Source: Caldilineaceae bacterium (GTDB taxonomy: Bacteria; Chloroflexota; Anaerolineae; Caldilineales; Caldilineaceae). From it: a DNA stretch of 64,000 bases. Every line of letters begins with the position of its first letter. The stretch's first letter is position 1. The stretch spans positions 124,001 through 188,000 of the forward strand of contig JACKBA010000002.1 of the NCBI GenBank assembly GCA_020634815.1, in the 5' to 3' direction. Position numbers and translations under genes: made by a program. Shown here piece by piece: positions 1 to 9,586 of this stretch. The notes beneath the pieces were generated by a model that made no database searches, was not told the DNA's origin, and saw only the letters and a list, made by a program, of their open reading frames with translations.

Positions 1-1040
1 GTCCAGAAGTCGAAGGGCTGCGCTTCCAGGCCGCCGAGCTGCGGCCAGTCGTCGTCGCCCGGCACGCCGGCGGGTGCGGCCAGCGTCGTCACCGGCCGCG
101 ACTGGAGCAGGATCACCGTGCCGCCGGCAACGGCCCATTCGACATCCTGCGGGCCGCCAAACAGAGATTCCAATTCGCGACCCAGGCGCACCAACTCGGC
201 GACCTGTTCTTCGTCGATGGCTTGCGCGCTGCGTCGCGCCGTATCCACGGCGACTTCGTCCGTGCCGCCCGCAACCGCAGCCGTCATCACAGCCTTGTCG
301 CCCAGGGCTACCTCCTTGACGCGCCCGTCTGCCTTAGCGGCGATGATGGTGTCGGGATTGACGCGGCCGGCCACCAGCGCCTCGCCCAGCCCCCACGTGG
401 CGTTGATGACCATCTCGTCCGCCGCGCCGGTGACGGGGTTGATCGTAAAGAGCACGCCCGCCGCATCGGCCGGCGCCATGGCCTGCACGACGACGGCCAG
501 GCTCACCTGCGCCGGGTCGATGCCCTGCCGGTGGCGGTAGGCCATGGCGCGCGCCGTCCACAGGCTGCCCCAGCAGCGCTTGACCGCATCGAGCAGCGCG
601 GCGTCGCCCGTGATGTTGAGGTAGGTGTCCTGCTGGCCGGCAAAGCTGGCGTCGGGCAAATCTTCGGCCGTGGCGGAGGAGCGCACGGCGACCGGCGCTG
701 CTTTGCCGAGCGCGGCGTAGGCGGCAAGGATCGGCGCCGCCAGTTCATCCGGCAGCGGGGCGGCGGTAAAGGCCTGGCGAAGCTGTGCCGAGGCGCCTTC
801 GAAGCTGGCTGCGCTGGCCGGATCGATGGCCTGCCACTGTGTCGCGATGAGCGGGGCCAGGCCGGCCGCCGCCACGAACGCGCGATAGGCCGCGGTCGTC
901 ACCACGAAGCCGTCGGGCACCGGCAGCCCGGCGCGCACCATCGCCCCCAGGTTGGCGCCCTTGCCGCCGGCCACCTCCAGGGTGATCTCTTCCGCAAGCT
1001 GGCGGGTCACGCTCTCATTGATCAAACTCGTTGTAGCCAT
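1..1040 (-). CDS. PEP synthase / PEP-pyruvate-binding domain protein, N-terminal part (runs off window)
   Basis: Reading leftward from an ATG at 1040 the frame stays open to the window edge (about 346 codons). The start MATTSLINESVTRQLAEE is followed by GGKGANLGAMVRAGLPVPDG (residues about 24-43), the signature of the ATP-grasp-like nucleotide-binding domain of pyruvate, water dikinase (PpsA) and related phosphotransferases. Near position 130 the frame reads FGGPQDVEWAVAGG then LQSRPVTTL, the end of that domain. The family transfers the beta-phosphate of ATP to a swivelling histidine domain; the histidine and PEP/pyruvate domains would lie outside the window. It could be PEP synthase, or a rifampicin-phosphotransferase-like relative, because the N-terminal domain is shared. 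Family is clear; exact enzyme is not. Confidence 0.85.
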   Translation of the reverse strand, partial: MATTSLINESVTRQLAEEITLEVAGGKGANLGAMVRAGLPVPDGFVVTTAAYRAFVAAAGLAPLIATQWQAIDPASAASFEGASAQLRQAFTAAPLPDELAAPILAAYAALGKAAPVAVRSSATAEDLPDASFAGQQDTYLNITGDAALLDAVKRCWGSLWTARAMAYRHRQGIDPAQVSLAVVVQAMAPADAAGVLFTINPVTGAADEMVINATWGLGEALVAGRVNPDTIIAAKADGRVKEVALGDKAVMTAAVAGGTDEVAVDTARRSAQAIDEEQVAELVRLGRELESLFGGPQDVEWAVAGGTVILLQSRPVTTLAAPAGVPGDDDWPQLGGLEAQPFDFW

Positions 1041-1059
1041 CCAGGTCTCTCCCATCTGC

Positions 1060-1171
1060 GTAGTAACGACTTCAGTCGTTTTGCCGGGCACGGAGCGGCT
1101 AAAGCCGCCACTACCTGTAGTAACGACTGAAGTCGTTTTGCCAGGCACGGAGCGGCTGAAGCCGCTACTAC
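1060..1171. repeat. two tandem copies of a 55-bp palindromic (REP-like) element
   Basis: Copies at 1060-1114 and 1117-1171 both begin GTAGTAACGACT and end in CACTAC or TACTAC, with internal arms of the type AGCGGCTAAAGCCG. Each half can fold on itself. The second copy supplies the stop codon and last bases of the adjacent TetR gene. A related element occurs at 16848-16898. Confidence 0.75.
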
Positions 1172-1788
1172 GCGTCGGTGGCCGATTCGGCCGGTGCTTC
1201 CGTGATGCCGTCCAGTAGCGCATCCACCATCATGTCGATCCATTCCTCCGGCGAGTAGGCCGCGCGCGCGTCTTCCGGACTGTAGCGCGCGGTGACGACG
1301 TAGCCCGCCGCGATCGTGTCCAGCAGGCGCATGAGCACAATGGTGGGCATGGGTTTCAGCCCCGGCAGCGTCTGGATGTAGGCGATGTAGTCGTGCAGCG
1401 GCGTCGCCAGTTCCGGGAAGATGCGCTGGATGTTGACGCCGCCGAACTCGCCCAGGTCGATCTGCACCAGCTTGAGATATTCGTAGTAGCGCTGGCTGAT
1501 GGGCAGCCAGGCACGCAGGTAGTTGCGGATGACTTCGGGCGCATTTTCGCCACGCGCGGCGGCAAACATGGCGCGCATTTCGTCGACCGGCGCGGCCATC
1601 TCCAGCAACTCGGCAAAGAGCGCCTCCTTGCTGGCGAAGTGATTGTAGATGCCGCCCACGGCGCGGTTGCCGGCGGCCTTGGCGATGTCGCGCAGGCTGG
1701 TGCTGGCGTAGCCCTTGGTAATGAAGAGCTTCCAGGCGGCGTTCAGGATTTCGCTGCGCGCCTCTTCCCCTTTGGCGGTAGTGGTCAT
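1168..1788 (-). CDS. TetR/AcrR family transcriptional regulator
   Basis: A 206-residue protein with an N-terminal TetR helix-turn-helix: TSLRDIAKAAGNRAVGGIYN then HFASKEALFAELL at about residues 30-62. The C-terminal two thirds is the variable ligand-binding and dimerisation part, so the effector cannot be read. The gene is divergent from ribonuclease Z, and a palindrome (1810-1827) lies just upstream of its start, suggesting autoregulation. Its stop codon falls inside a palindromic repeat element, so the C-terminus may have been altered by that element. The adjacent PEP-synthase-like gene lies downstream on the same strand, with only the repeats between, and may be co-transcribed. Confidence 0.9.
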   Translation of the reverse strand: MTTTAKGEEARSEILNAAWKLFITKGYASTSLRDIAKAAGNRAVGGIYNHFASKEALFAELLEMAAPVDEMRAMFAAARGENAPEVIRNYLRAWLPISQRYYEYLKLVQIDLGEFGGVNIQRIFPELATPLHDYIAYIQTLPGLKPMPTIVLMRLLDTIAAGYVVTARYSPEDARAAYSPEEWIDMMVDALLDGITEAPAESATDA

Positions 1789-1809
1789 GTCGTTGCATTA
1801 CTTTTTGTG

Positions 1810-1827
1810 AATGAACGTTCGTTCATT
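1810..1827. promoter_or_regulatory. putative TetR operator palindrome
   Basis: AATGAACG-TT-CGTTCATT is a perfect 8-bp inverted repeat with a 2-bp centre, 22 bp upstream of the TetR start codon. The core AACGTTCG is also present in the palindrome before the second TetR gene (51225-51238). Function is inferred from position and symmetry. Confidence 0.6.
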
Positions 1828-1960
1828 TTTATGATAGCCGCAGGCTGGCGGCATGTCAAACGAGGATGTGTCTCATATGACACGGCGGATCATTTGGTCG
1901 CTCTGTGCGCTTCCGGTAAACTGGGAAGACTCTGGTAATCCGGCAGCATGTGAGGAACCT

Positions 1961-2911
1961 GTGTTTGAGCTAGTCTTTCTGGGTACATCGGCCTCGGCGC
2001 CATCCGTGCAGCGCGGGCTTTCGTCGGCGCTCGTGATGGTGAACGAGCATCGCTTCATGATCGACTGCGGCGAGGGCACGCAGCGCCAACTGCTGCGCAC
2101 CGGCCTGGGCTTTCGCCGCCTCGACAAGATTCTGCTGACCCACGGCCATCTCGACCACATCCTGGGGTTGGGCGGGCTGGCCTCCACGCTGGGGCGCTGG
2201 GAGGCGCTGGAGGAGCTGAATATCTTTGGCGGCGGCATGGCGCTGGCGCGCGTGCAGATGTTGATGGACGTGGTCTTCGGGCCGGGGCAGACGCCAAATT
2301 CCGGCGTCACGCTCAACTTGATGGAAGCCGGACTGCTGTTCGAGGACAAGCAATTCACCTTGACGGCGGTGCCCGTGCAGCACCGCGGGCCGGACTGTTT
2401 TGCCTTCCTGTTTGAGGAGAAGGAGCGCCGCCCCTTCCTGCCCGAAGTGGCCGAGGCGCTGGGGATTCCGCACGGGCCGGTGCGCCGCGACCTGGCGTTG
2501 GGGATTCCGGCGACGCTGCCCGACGGCCGCGTGGTGCAACCGGAGGAGGTGCTGGGCGAACCGCAGCGCGGGGCCAGGCTCTTCTTTGCCGGCGATGTGA
2601 GCCACACCGGGCCGCTGCACAAGGTGGCAGAGGGCGCCGACCTGCTGGCCGTCGAGGCGACTTATCTCGATGCCGACAAGCAACTGGCGAAGCAGCACGG
2701 CCACATCACGGCCACGGCGGCGGCGCGGCTGGCACGCAATGCCGGCGTGCGGCAATTGGTGCTCCACCATGTGAGCCGGCGCTACACCACGCAGCAGGTG
2801 CTCGAAGAGGCGCAGGCCATCTTCCCCGACACCATTGTTGCATCCGACCTTGACAGCTTTGCCGTGCGCAAGGACAAGCCGGTGACGGCGCGCAACCTGC
2901 GCCAGCGTTAG
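1961..2911 (+). CDS. rnz: ribonuclease Z (tRNA 3'-processing endonuclease)
   Basis: A metallo-beta-lactamase-fold nuclease that cleaves the 3' trailer of tRNA precursors. The start FELVFLGTSASAPSVQRG is the typical RNase Z N-terminus; LLTHGHLDHILGLGG supplies the zinc-binding HxHxDH motif, and later FFAGDVSHTG and LAVEATYLD, then KQHGHITATAAA, provide the remaining metal and exosite-family motifs. I place the start at the GTG at 1961 because it gives the standard N-terminus, has a GAGG upstream and yields 316 residues, close to the usual size; an in-frame start at 1853 would add 36 unconserved residues. Divergent from the TetR gene. Confidence 0.93.
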   Translation: MFELVFLGTSASAPSVQRGLSSALVMVNEHRFMIDCGEGTQRQLLRTGLGFRRLDKILLTHGHLDHILGLGGLASTLGRWEALEELNIFGGGMALARVQMLMDVVFGPGQTPNSGVTLNLMEAGLLFEDKQFTLTAVPVQHRGPDCFAFLFEEKERRPFLPEVAEALGIPHGPVRRDLALGIPATLPDGRVVQPEEVLGEPQRGARLFFAGDVSHTGPLHKVAEGADLLAVEATYLDADKQLAKQHGHITATAAARLARNAGVRQLVLHHVSRRYTTQQVLEEAQAIFPDTIVASDLDSFAVRKDKPVTARNLRQR

Positions 2912-2952
2912 CCCCGATCGGCCGCCTTCCTGCCCCTGCTTTACCCTACGTG

Positions 2953-2958
2953 TATAAT
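2953..2958 (+). promoter_or_regulatory. possible -10 element (TATAAT)
   Basis: A perfect TATAAT lies about 150 bp before the start of the next gene (3109) in the gap after ribonuclease Z. No good -35 is seen at the usual spacing, so the call is tentative. Confidence 0.35.
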
Positions 2959-3108
2959 AGGGACGAGATTACCGGACCGAGGGTCTTCGCTCCCCAACTG
3001 CGACAAGACCTTCTCCCATCGACGGAGATCCTGCGCCGTGGTGACCGTGCCGTGTTGGCCGGTTGCCCATGCGTGCATGGATCGGGCGGATGAGAGAGGA
3101 CAAGCAAC

Positions 3109-4671
3109 GTGCAGAACAGTGTATTGCGGCGAGTCGTCGTTCACGACCGCTTCCAACTCGAACTGAAACTTGGTTATCCCCTGGCGCAGGGCAAGGAGAC
3201 GCGCTACCGGATCGACACCTATCTCTTTGCGCCGCACTCGCTCGGCGTCAACGCCACGAGTTATCCGCAGAATGATTTCTTCCGCGACATCCAGCACTAC
3301 GTGCGGATGAAAACCCCGTCGTTCCAACTACGCGAGGTGCTCGACAGCCAGCGATCTCCCCTCGTGCATGCCGAATCGCTTCTTCGCGAGCGCGGTGCGC
3401 AGTTGCGTGCCGGCGACGAGGATATCTTGCGCGACAGCTTTCGGATCTTGCGCGCCGTGGTAAAGAGCGCCACGCAGAACCGACTGGCGCCGCTGGTGCG
3501 CGCACCGCACGAGCCGTCGGCTGAGTCGGCCGGGCGCTTCGGCGAGATCGTGCTGCCCACCATCGGAGATGTCGACGAATTTCAGACGCGCTATCGGTCG
3601 TTGATTAGCGCCCTGTTGGATGCCGGCGCTTCCGCCGACTGCATGCGTGCCTACCGGTTGACGGACGAGTCGATCAGCATCCTGATCGAGGACCTACTGC
3701 TGCGCATCTACCAGTTGGCGCCGACCTGGCTGCCGGCGACCGAACTGGCTGGGCAACAAGCTGCGCTGGCCGATCGCATCCGCGCCGAGAGCGACTACCG
3801 TACTGAGCAGGGCTATCCGTCGGTGCTGACGAAGGATACGCGCGAGAGTTATCTGCGCCGCGTCTCGGCATTGAAGAAATTCACGTCGAGCGTGCTCTGG
3901 CTGTCGACGAGCACGCGGCGCGAGGGGACGACCCTGGAGCAGGTGCTCTTTGCCATCGCGGCCGGCGTCGCCATGGTCTTCGCCACGTTGGTGGCTTTCT
4001 ATGCCCAGTCGATCTACGGGCAGTTCTCGCTACCGGTCTTTGTGGCGCTGGTCGTGGCCTACATGTTCAAGGATCGCATCAAGGAGCAGGGGCGTACGTG
4101 GTCATCCAGCCTTCTCAGCCGGCACCTGTACGACTATCGCACCGTGATCGAGACGCAGGATGGCCGGCGCCAGCTCGGCAACGTGCGCGAGAAGGTTGGG
4201 TATCTAAAGGCAGAGTCGATCCCGCCCGAGGTGATTGCCACGCGCGGCGCCGGCCCGCACGACGAGCCGACCTTTGTCGGCCACCTGGAGACCGTGCTCA
4301 TGTATGCCAAATTGGTGACGCTGCGCAAGGACGCCTTTGCCTTCCTGGCCGAGGACGGTGTCGAGATCACGGCCATCAACGACATCATGCGCTTCGACAT
4401 TCGCCCCTTTTTGCGCAAGATGGACGACCCCTACGAGGATCGCCTCATGCTCAAAGGCGACAAGGTGCGCACCATTCGCTGCCACCGTACTTACCATCTG
4501 AACCTGGTGTCGGTCTTTGCCGGCGAGGATGGCAGCATGACCAGCGAGCGGACGATGGTCGTGCTCGACCGCAAGGGGATCCAGCGCATCGAACAGTTCG
4601 ACGCCACGGGGAAGATCGCTGCACCGGGCGAGCCGCGCCTGCGCCTCTCCGAGCTAGTCGAGAGCGAATGA
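3109..4671 (+). CDS. conserved hypothetical membrane protein
   Basis: A 520-residue protein starting at GTG with GAGAGGA nine bases upstream. I do not recognise the family with certainty. The first about 270 residues look soluble and helix-rich. Two adjacent hydrophobic segments (about residues 282-304 and 307-325: EQVLFAIAAGVAMVFATLV then SLPVFVALVVAYM) form a hairpin, followed by a basic KDRIKEQGR stretch and a soluble C-terminal domain of about 190 residues rich in beta-type sequence (KVRTIRCHRTYHLNLVSV). Both large domains should therefore face the same side of the membrane. It stands alone between ribonuclease Z and a terminator shared with groEL. No enzyme motif was seen. Confidence 0.75.
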   Translation: MQNSVLRRVVVHDRFQLELKLGYPLAQGKETRYRIDTYLFAPHSLGVNATSYPQNDFFRDIQHYVRMKTPSFQLREVLDSQRSPLVHAESLLRERGAQLRAGDEDILRDSFRILRAVVKSATQNRLAPLVRAPHEPSAESAGRFGEIVLPTIGDVDEFQTRYRSLISALLDAGASADCMRAYRLTDESISILIEDLLLRIYQLAPTWLPATELAGQQAALADRIRAESDYRTEQGYPSVLTKDTRESYLRRVSALKKFTSSVLWLSTSTRREGTTLEQVLFAIAAGVAMVFATLVAFYAQSIYGQFSLPVFVALVVAYMFKDRIKEQGRTWSSSLLSRHLYDYRTVIETQDGRRQLGNVREKVGYLKAESIPPEVIATRGAGPHDEPTFVGHLETVLMYAKLVTLRKDAFAFLAEDGVEITAINDIMRFDIRPFLRKMDDPYEDRLMLKGDKVRTIRCHRTYHLNLVSVFAGEDGSMTSERTMVVLDRKGIQRIEQFDATGKIAAPGEPRLRLSELVESE

Positions 4672-4704
4672 TCGCACGGTGGCGCCGGCCGGCGCAGCAA
4701 AACA

Positions 4705-4734
4705 AAACGGGGTGCTCCATCGAGCACCCCGTTT
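4705..4734. terminator. bidirectional rho-independent terminator
   Basis: Thirteen-bp perfect stem AAACGGGGTGCTC / GAGCACCCCGTTT with a 4-nt loop. It is followed by T-rich sequence on the plus strand and by TTTTGTT on the minus strand, so it can end both the unknown membrane-protein gene and the convergent groEL gene. Confidence 0.88.
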
Positions 4735-4754
4735 CTCTTTCAGTCAGGCTGAGC

Positions 4755-6389
<1,635 letters not shown>

Positions 6390-6484
6390 TTATCTATCTC
6401 CTTTGAAATCGAGTCAGTACTGCTAACAGGCAACCCTGTCGGCCGCACGCAGTGTACGATAGCGGCCGGCCAAGGGCTGATGAT

Positions 6485-6772
6485 TTACTCAACGATTGCC
6501 AGAACGTCGCTTTCCTTGAGAATCAAGTACTCTTTGCCGTTCAGCTTGACGCTCGTGCCGGCATAGCGGGCATAGAGCACCTTGTCATCGATCTTGACGT
6601 CCATCTCGATGCGCTCGCCATTTTCCTTGCGGGCGCCCGGGCCGGCGGCGATGACCTTGCCCTGCTGGGGCTTTTCCTTGGCGGTCTCGGGCAGGAAGAT
6701 GCCCAGAGAGGTCTGCTCTTCTTGCTCGGTGGGTTCGACGACAATGCGGTCGCCCAGCGGTTTCAGATTCAT
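6485..6772 (-). CDS. groS: co-chaperonin GroES (Hsp10)
   Basis: The 95-residue co-chaperonin that caps GroEL. It reads MNLKPLGDRIVVEPTEQEEQ, then the mobile loop TSLGIFLPETAKEKPQQGKV, and ends EYLILKESDVLAIVE. The start at 6772 is fixed by the family length and by a GGGAGGA about eight bases upstream; longer in-frame versions would cross the CIRCE element and promoter. First gene of the groES-groEL operon. Confidence 0.97.
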   Translation of the reverse strand: MNLKPLGDRIVVEPTEQEEQTSLGIFLPETAKEKPQQGKVIAAGPGARKENGERIEMDVKIDDKVLYARYAGTSVKLNGKEYLILKESDVLAIVE

Positions 6773-6825
6773 ACTGTGTCCTCCCGATATTGGAATACTA
6801 TTTGTAGCCGTGAAAAAAGAACCGG

Positions 6826-6852
6826 CTAGCACTCGTATCCGTTGAGTGCTAA
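6826..6852. promoter_or_regulatory. CIRCE operator (HrcA-binding site)
   Basis: CTAGCACTC-N9-GAGTGCTAA matches the CIRCE consensus TTAGCACTC-N9-GAGTGCTAA at 17 of 18 arm positions, and the symmetry extends outward into ACCGG/CCGGT. It lies between the groES promoter and start codon, where HrcA is known to repress groE in many bacteria. Confidence 0.95.
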
Positions 6853-6860
6853 CCGGTTCC

Positions 6861-6889
6861 ATGATACCGCCATGCCGCAACCAATGCAA
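6861..6889 (-). promoter_or_regulatory. groES-groEL promoter (sigma-70 type)
   Basis: On the minus strand TTGCAT (-35, 6889-6884), a 17-bp spacer and TATCAT (-10, 6866-6861). The expected transcription start falls at the edge of the CIRCE palindrome, consistent with HrcA blocking initiation. Confidence 0.65.
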
Positions 6890-6921
6890 GCGGTGAAGGC
6901 CTCGATTTCGCTTGAAACGCG

Positions 6922-9102
6922 CTAACGCTGTGTTAGAGATTTGTTTGCGCGCAGGCTCTGCGCGTATTCGATCATCTCCGTTTCTTCCTGAACGTATTCG
7001 TCCAGGTCGAACGCGGCATAGAGATCGCGGCTCTCGGCAAAGTAGGCGGTGGCGCGCTCCAGGTTGCCGGTCTCGATGGCAACATGGCCCAGGTTGTGCA
7101 AGGTGGCTGCCAGGTCGGTCCACGCGCCGCGGCGCTTGAGCAATTCCATGTCGAGTTCGTACCAGGCGAGCGCTTCGGCAAATTCACCGCGTGCAAAGCA
7201 GACCGATCCCAGGTTGTTGTAACAGGCGCTCACGCCCGTCACATCGTCGCCTTTGCGGAACATGTTCAGCGCGTATTCGTACGCCTCGATTGCTTCGCCG
7301 TGGCGCTCGATCGATTCCAGGGCCAGCCCGACATTGTTGTAGATACTGGCGAGCAGATGCTTGTCGTCGCCGCGCAGCGCCACGCGCAGCGCGCGCCGGT
7401 GCTCTGTCAGTGCACGTTCCGGCTGGTTGAGGCTGAAGTAGGCGCTGCCCAGGTTCATGTAGGCGGTGGCCAGACCGTGTTGGTCGCCCAGTTGTGCCAC
7501 GCAGTTGAATGCGGCGGAGAAGTACTCCAGCGCCCGCCGCGGCTCATCGAGGATGCGGTAGGAAGTGCCCAAGTCGGTGTAGACGTAGGCGAGGTCGGCG
7601 AGCAGGTCGCGTTCGTCGAAGATAGGTACGGCACGGTTGAACCAGGTCACCCCTTCTTCCACGCGTCCCATGAAGAAGAACTGCCGCCCGACATTGGCCA
7701 GGAACCACGCATAGTCGCGCATATTGCGGATTGCCAGCGCCGCGACCGCGCCGATCGCCAGCCAGCGCAGAATGCCCGGCGGGTGGCGCCAGAAGGCATA
7801 GTGGGCCAGGGCCAGCGCATAATCGCGTGCCAGGCGCAGATCGTCATACACCTGCGCCAGGTCGGCGTATTCGGCGACGGCTTCGACGGCCGGCTCCGCC
7901 GCCTCGAGCATCTCCAGCGGGTCGCGCTCGAAGATGCGCGTGACGCGTTCGGCGCACCAGTCGGCGCCGGCGAAGATGTTGCCCCAGTCCAGGTCAACCT
8001 CGTTCCAGCGTTGGAGGGGCAGCATCTGGTACTGCTCTGCCTGCTTGACGTAGAAGGCGGCGTGGCGGCGGTCCCACTCTTCGCCCAGCATGGCGGCATT
8101 TTCCTCGAGATAGCGGCGAATGACGGGGTGAATGATCACGCGCTGGCGGAAGAGGTCGCGCTCCAGGAGGCCTCGGCTGGCCAGCGCAGCGACCGTGTGC
8201 TCATATGCTTCTGCCGAGCCGAGATCCGCCCAGAAGAGCTCGCGCAGCGCGTGCTCGTAGACGCCGCCGACGGCGCGCACCAGGCGGCTGAGAAAAACGC
8301 CGGCCGGCGGGTTCTGCAGCGCGTAGGTTTCCAGGGCAAACGAGCAGACATCGCTCACGCGCAGGGCGGCATCGCTCCCGGCACCCATCCCGCGCAGCAC
8401 GGTTTCCAGTTCCTCGAAGGGGAAATCTTCCAGCAGGCCAAAGATCAGGCGCATGCAAAGCGGGCTGGCGCCGGCCAGCGCGTAGATGCCTTCGCCATTC
8501 TGCTGGGCGTAGGAGCGGATGGCGGCCGGCGCCCGCTCGGCGATGAAGGCGTCCAGGTCCTCGCGCGGAATGCCGTCCAGATGGATGTGTTGGTGTTGGA
8601 CGAGGTTGGCAATGACCGGGCTGAAATTGCGGTCGATGAGAATGATCCGCGACTGGCCTTCATTCTCATGGAGGTGGCTGATGATCTCGACCAGCGTTTC
8701 GAGTTCGCGCGCGGTGGCGCCGGCCAGCTTGTCCAGGATCAGCAGGCGGCTGCGCTTGTAGAGTTGCTCCAGGATGCCGATGCCCCAGCGATCCTCGCTG
8801 GTGCGCGTGAGGGCCGTGCCCAGCACCGTGTCGAGGGTGCGCACAACGTCGTAAAGGCGAAACGGGCTGGTGCCGGCCGGGCTGACCTGGATGATGCCGT
8901 CGCTGAAGTCGTAGTAGTGGTTGTACGCCGCGGCTACGGCCAGCGAGCTCTTGCCGTAGCCCTGCTCGCCGCTGATGGCAATTGCGGGCAGGTCATCGCC
9001 GCCGGTGAGCCAGTCGTGAAGGGTCAGCAGGTGGCCGCGGCTGCCAACAAAGCCGTTGAGCCGATAGTAGGTGATATTGTTGGGCGTCGCGCTACGTTCC
9101 AC
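6922..9102 (-). CDS. STAND-type P-loop ATPase with C-terminal TPR repeats
   Basis: A 726-residue protein starting at GTG 9102 with GGAG seven bases upstream. After FVGSRGHLLTLHDWL comes a Walker A motif ISGEQGYGKSS (about 43-53) and a Walker B-like strand RLLILDKL (about 119-126), the layout of AP-ATPase/NB-ARC signal-transduction NTPases. A winged-helix-like middle part follows, then at least five tetratricopeptide units from about residue 470 (for example LADLAYVYTDLGTSYRILDE and ATAYMNLGSAYFSLNQPERA). Such proteins act as nucleotide-gated switches or scaffolds; the input and output are unknown. No effector domain (TIR, nuclease, protease) is fused or adjacent, so a defence role cannot be argued from this window. 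Confidence 0.85.
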   Translation of the reverse strand: MERSATPNNITYYRLNGFVGSRGHLLTLHDWLTGGDDLPAIAISGEQGYGKSSLAVAAAYNHYYDFSDGIIQVSPAGTSPFRLYDVVRTLDTVLGTALTRTSEDRWGIGILEQLYKRSRLLILDKLAGATARELETLVEIISHLHENEGQSRIILIDRNFSPVIANLVQHQHIHLDGIPREDLDAFIAERAPAAIRSYAQQNGEGIYALAGASPLCMRLIFGLLEDFPFEELETVLRGMGAGSDAALRVSDVCSFALETYALQNPPAGVFLSRLVRAVGGVYEHALRELFWADLGSAEAYEHTVAALASRGLLERDLFRQRVIIHPVIRRYLEENAAMLGEEWDRRHAAFYVKQAEQYQMLPLQRWNEVDLDWGNIFAGADWCAERVTRIFERDPLEMLEAAEPAVEAVAEYADLAQVYDDLRLARDYALALAHYAFWRHPPGILRWLAIGAVAALAIRNMRDYAWFLANVGRQFFFMGRVEEGVTWFNRAVPIFDERDLLADLAYVYTDLGTSYRILDEPRRALEYFSAAFNCVAQLGDQHGLATAYMNLGSAYFSLNQPERALTEHRRALRVALRGDDKHLLASIYNNVGLALESIERHGEAIEAYEYALNMFRKGDDVTGVSACYNNLGSVCFARGEFAEALAWYELDMELLKRRGAWTDLAATLHNLGHVAIETGNLERATAYFAESRDLYAAFDLDEYVQEETEMIEYAQSLRANKSLTQR

Positions 9103-9151
9103 GATTGACTCCGTACGCTTCTACGCCGGCCAGGAAGGTTGTTCCAGCAGG

Positions 9152-9481
9152 CTAGAGGGTGATGCAAGGGATGTCGCTGGCTGCGGCGATCTCGTTCTGA
9201 ATCGACTCGGCAAAGGCAAATCCTTCCGACAGACGGCTGAATGCACGTTGCAGCGCGCCGCGATCGATAAGGATAATGTCGGGCCGGACGCGGCGTGCAA
9301 GCTGGTTGATGTTGGCCGGTGTCACCGACTCCACGTAGTCGACCCGCGCGATGACGCGCTTCTCGACGGCGCGCGGCTTCTCAATGGCATCGCTGACGAC
9401 AACCTCGATATCCGGGTTCTTGCGCAACTGCTGAAGCGCGGCTGTGCCGGCCTGGTCGGCGCCGATCAACCAAATACGCAT
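9152..9481 (-). CDS. small Rossmann-like hypothetical protein
   Basis: A 109-residue protein with GGAGGGTCC just before the ATG. It starts MRIWLIGADQAGTAALQQL, a beta-alpha-beta dinucleotide-binding-like turn, and continues with two further beta/alpha units (DIEVVVSDAI, PDIILIDRGAL). It resembles a stand-alone TrkA-N/CoA-binding type Rossmann half-domain but lacks a second domain. It lies between the SLC13-type permease and the STAND ATPase on the same strand; a regulatory role for the permease is possible but is only positional inference. Confidence 0.7.
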   Translation of the reverse strand: MRIWLIGADQAGTAALQQLRKNPDIEVVVSDAIEKPRAVEKRVIARVDYVESVTPANINQLARRVRPDIILIDRGALQRAFSRLSEGFAFAESIQNEIAAASDIPCITL

Positions 9482-9586
9482 GAAGGACCCTCCTTGTTGT
9501 GTGTGGCGTTGCCCGATTTGCTTTGCCCCACGTACGAAACGAGTGCTGCGGGGCGAACTGAAACTCTGTGATGCCCGGCCGGCAGG

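Noticed and set aside
6922..9102. Anti-phage (Avs-like) defence gene
   Set aside because: The STAND core and TPRs are present but there is no effector domain and no defence gene around it.
7084..9108. 674-codon open frame opposite the STAND ATPase
   Set aside because: Antisense shadow; the minus-strand frame has Walker and TPR motifs, this one has none.
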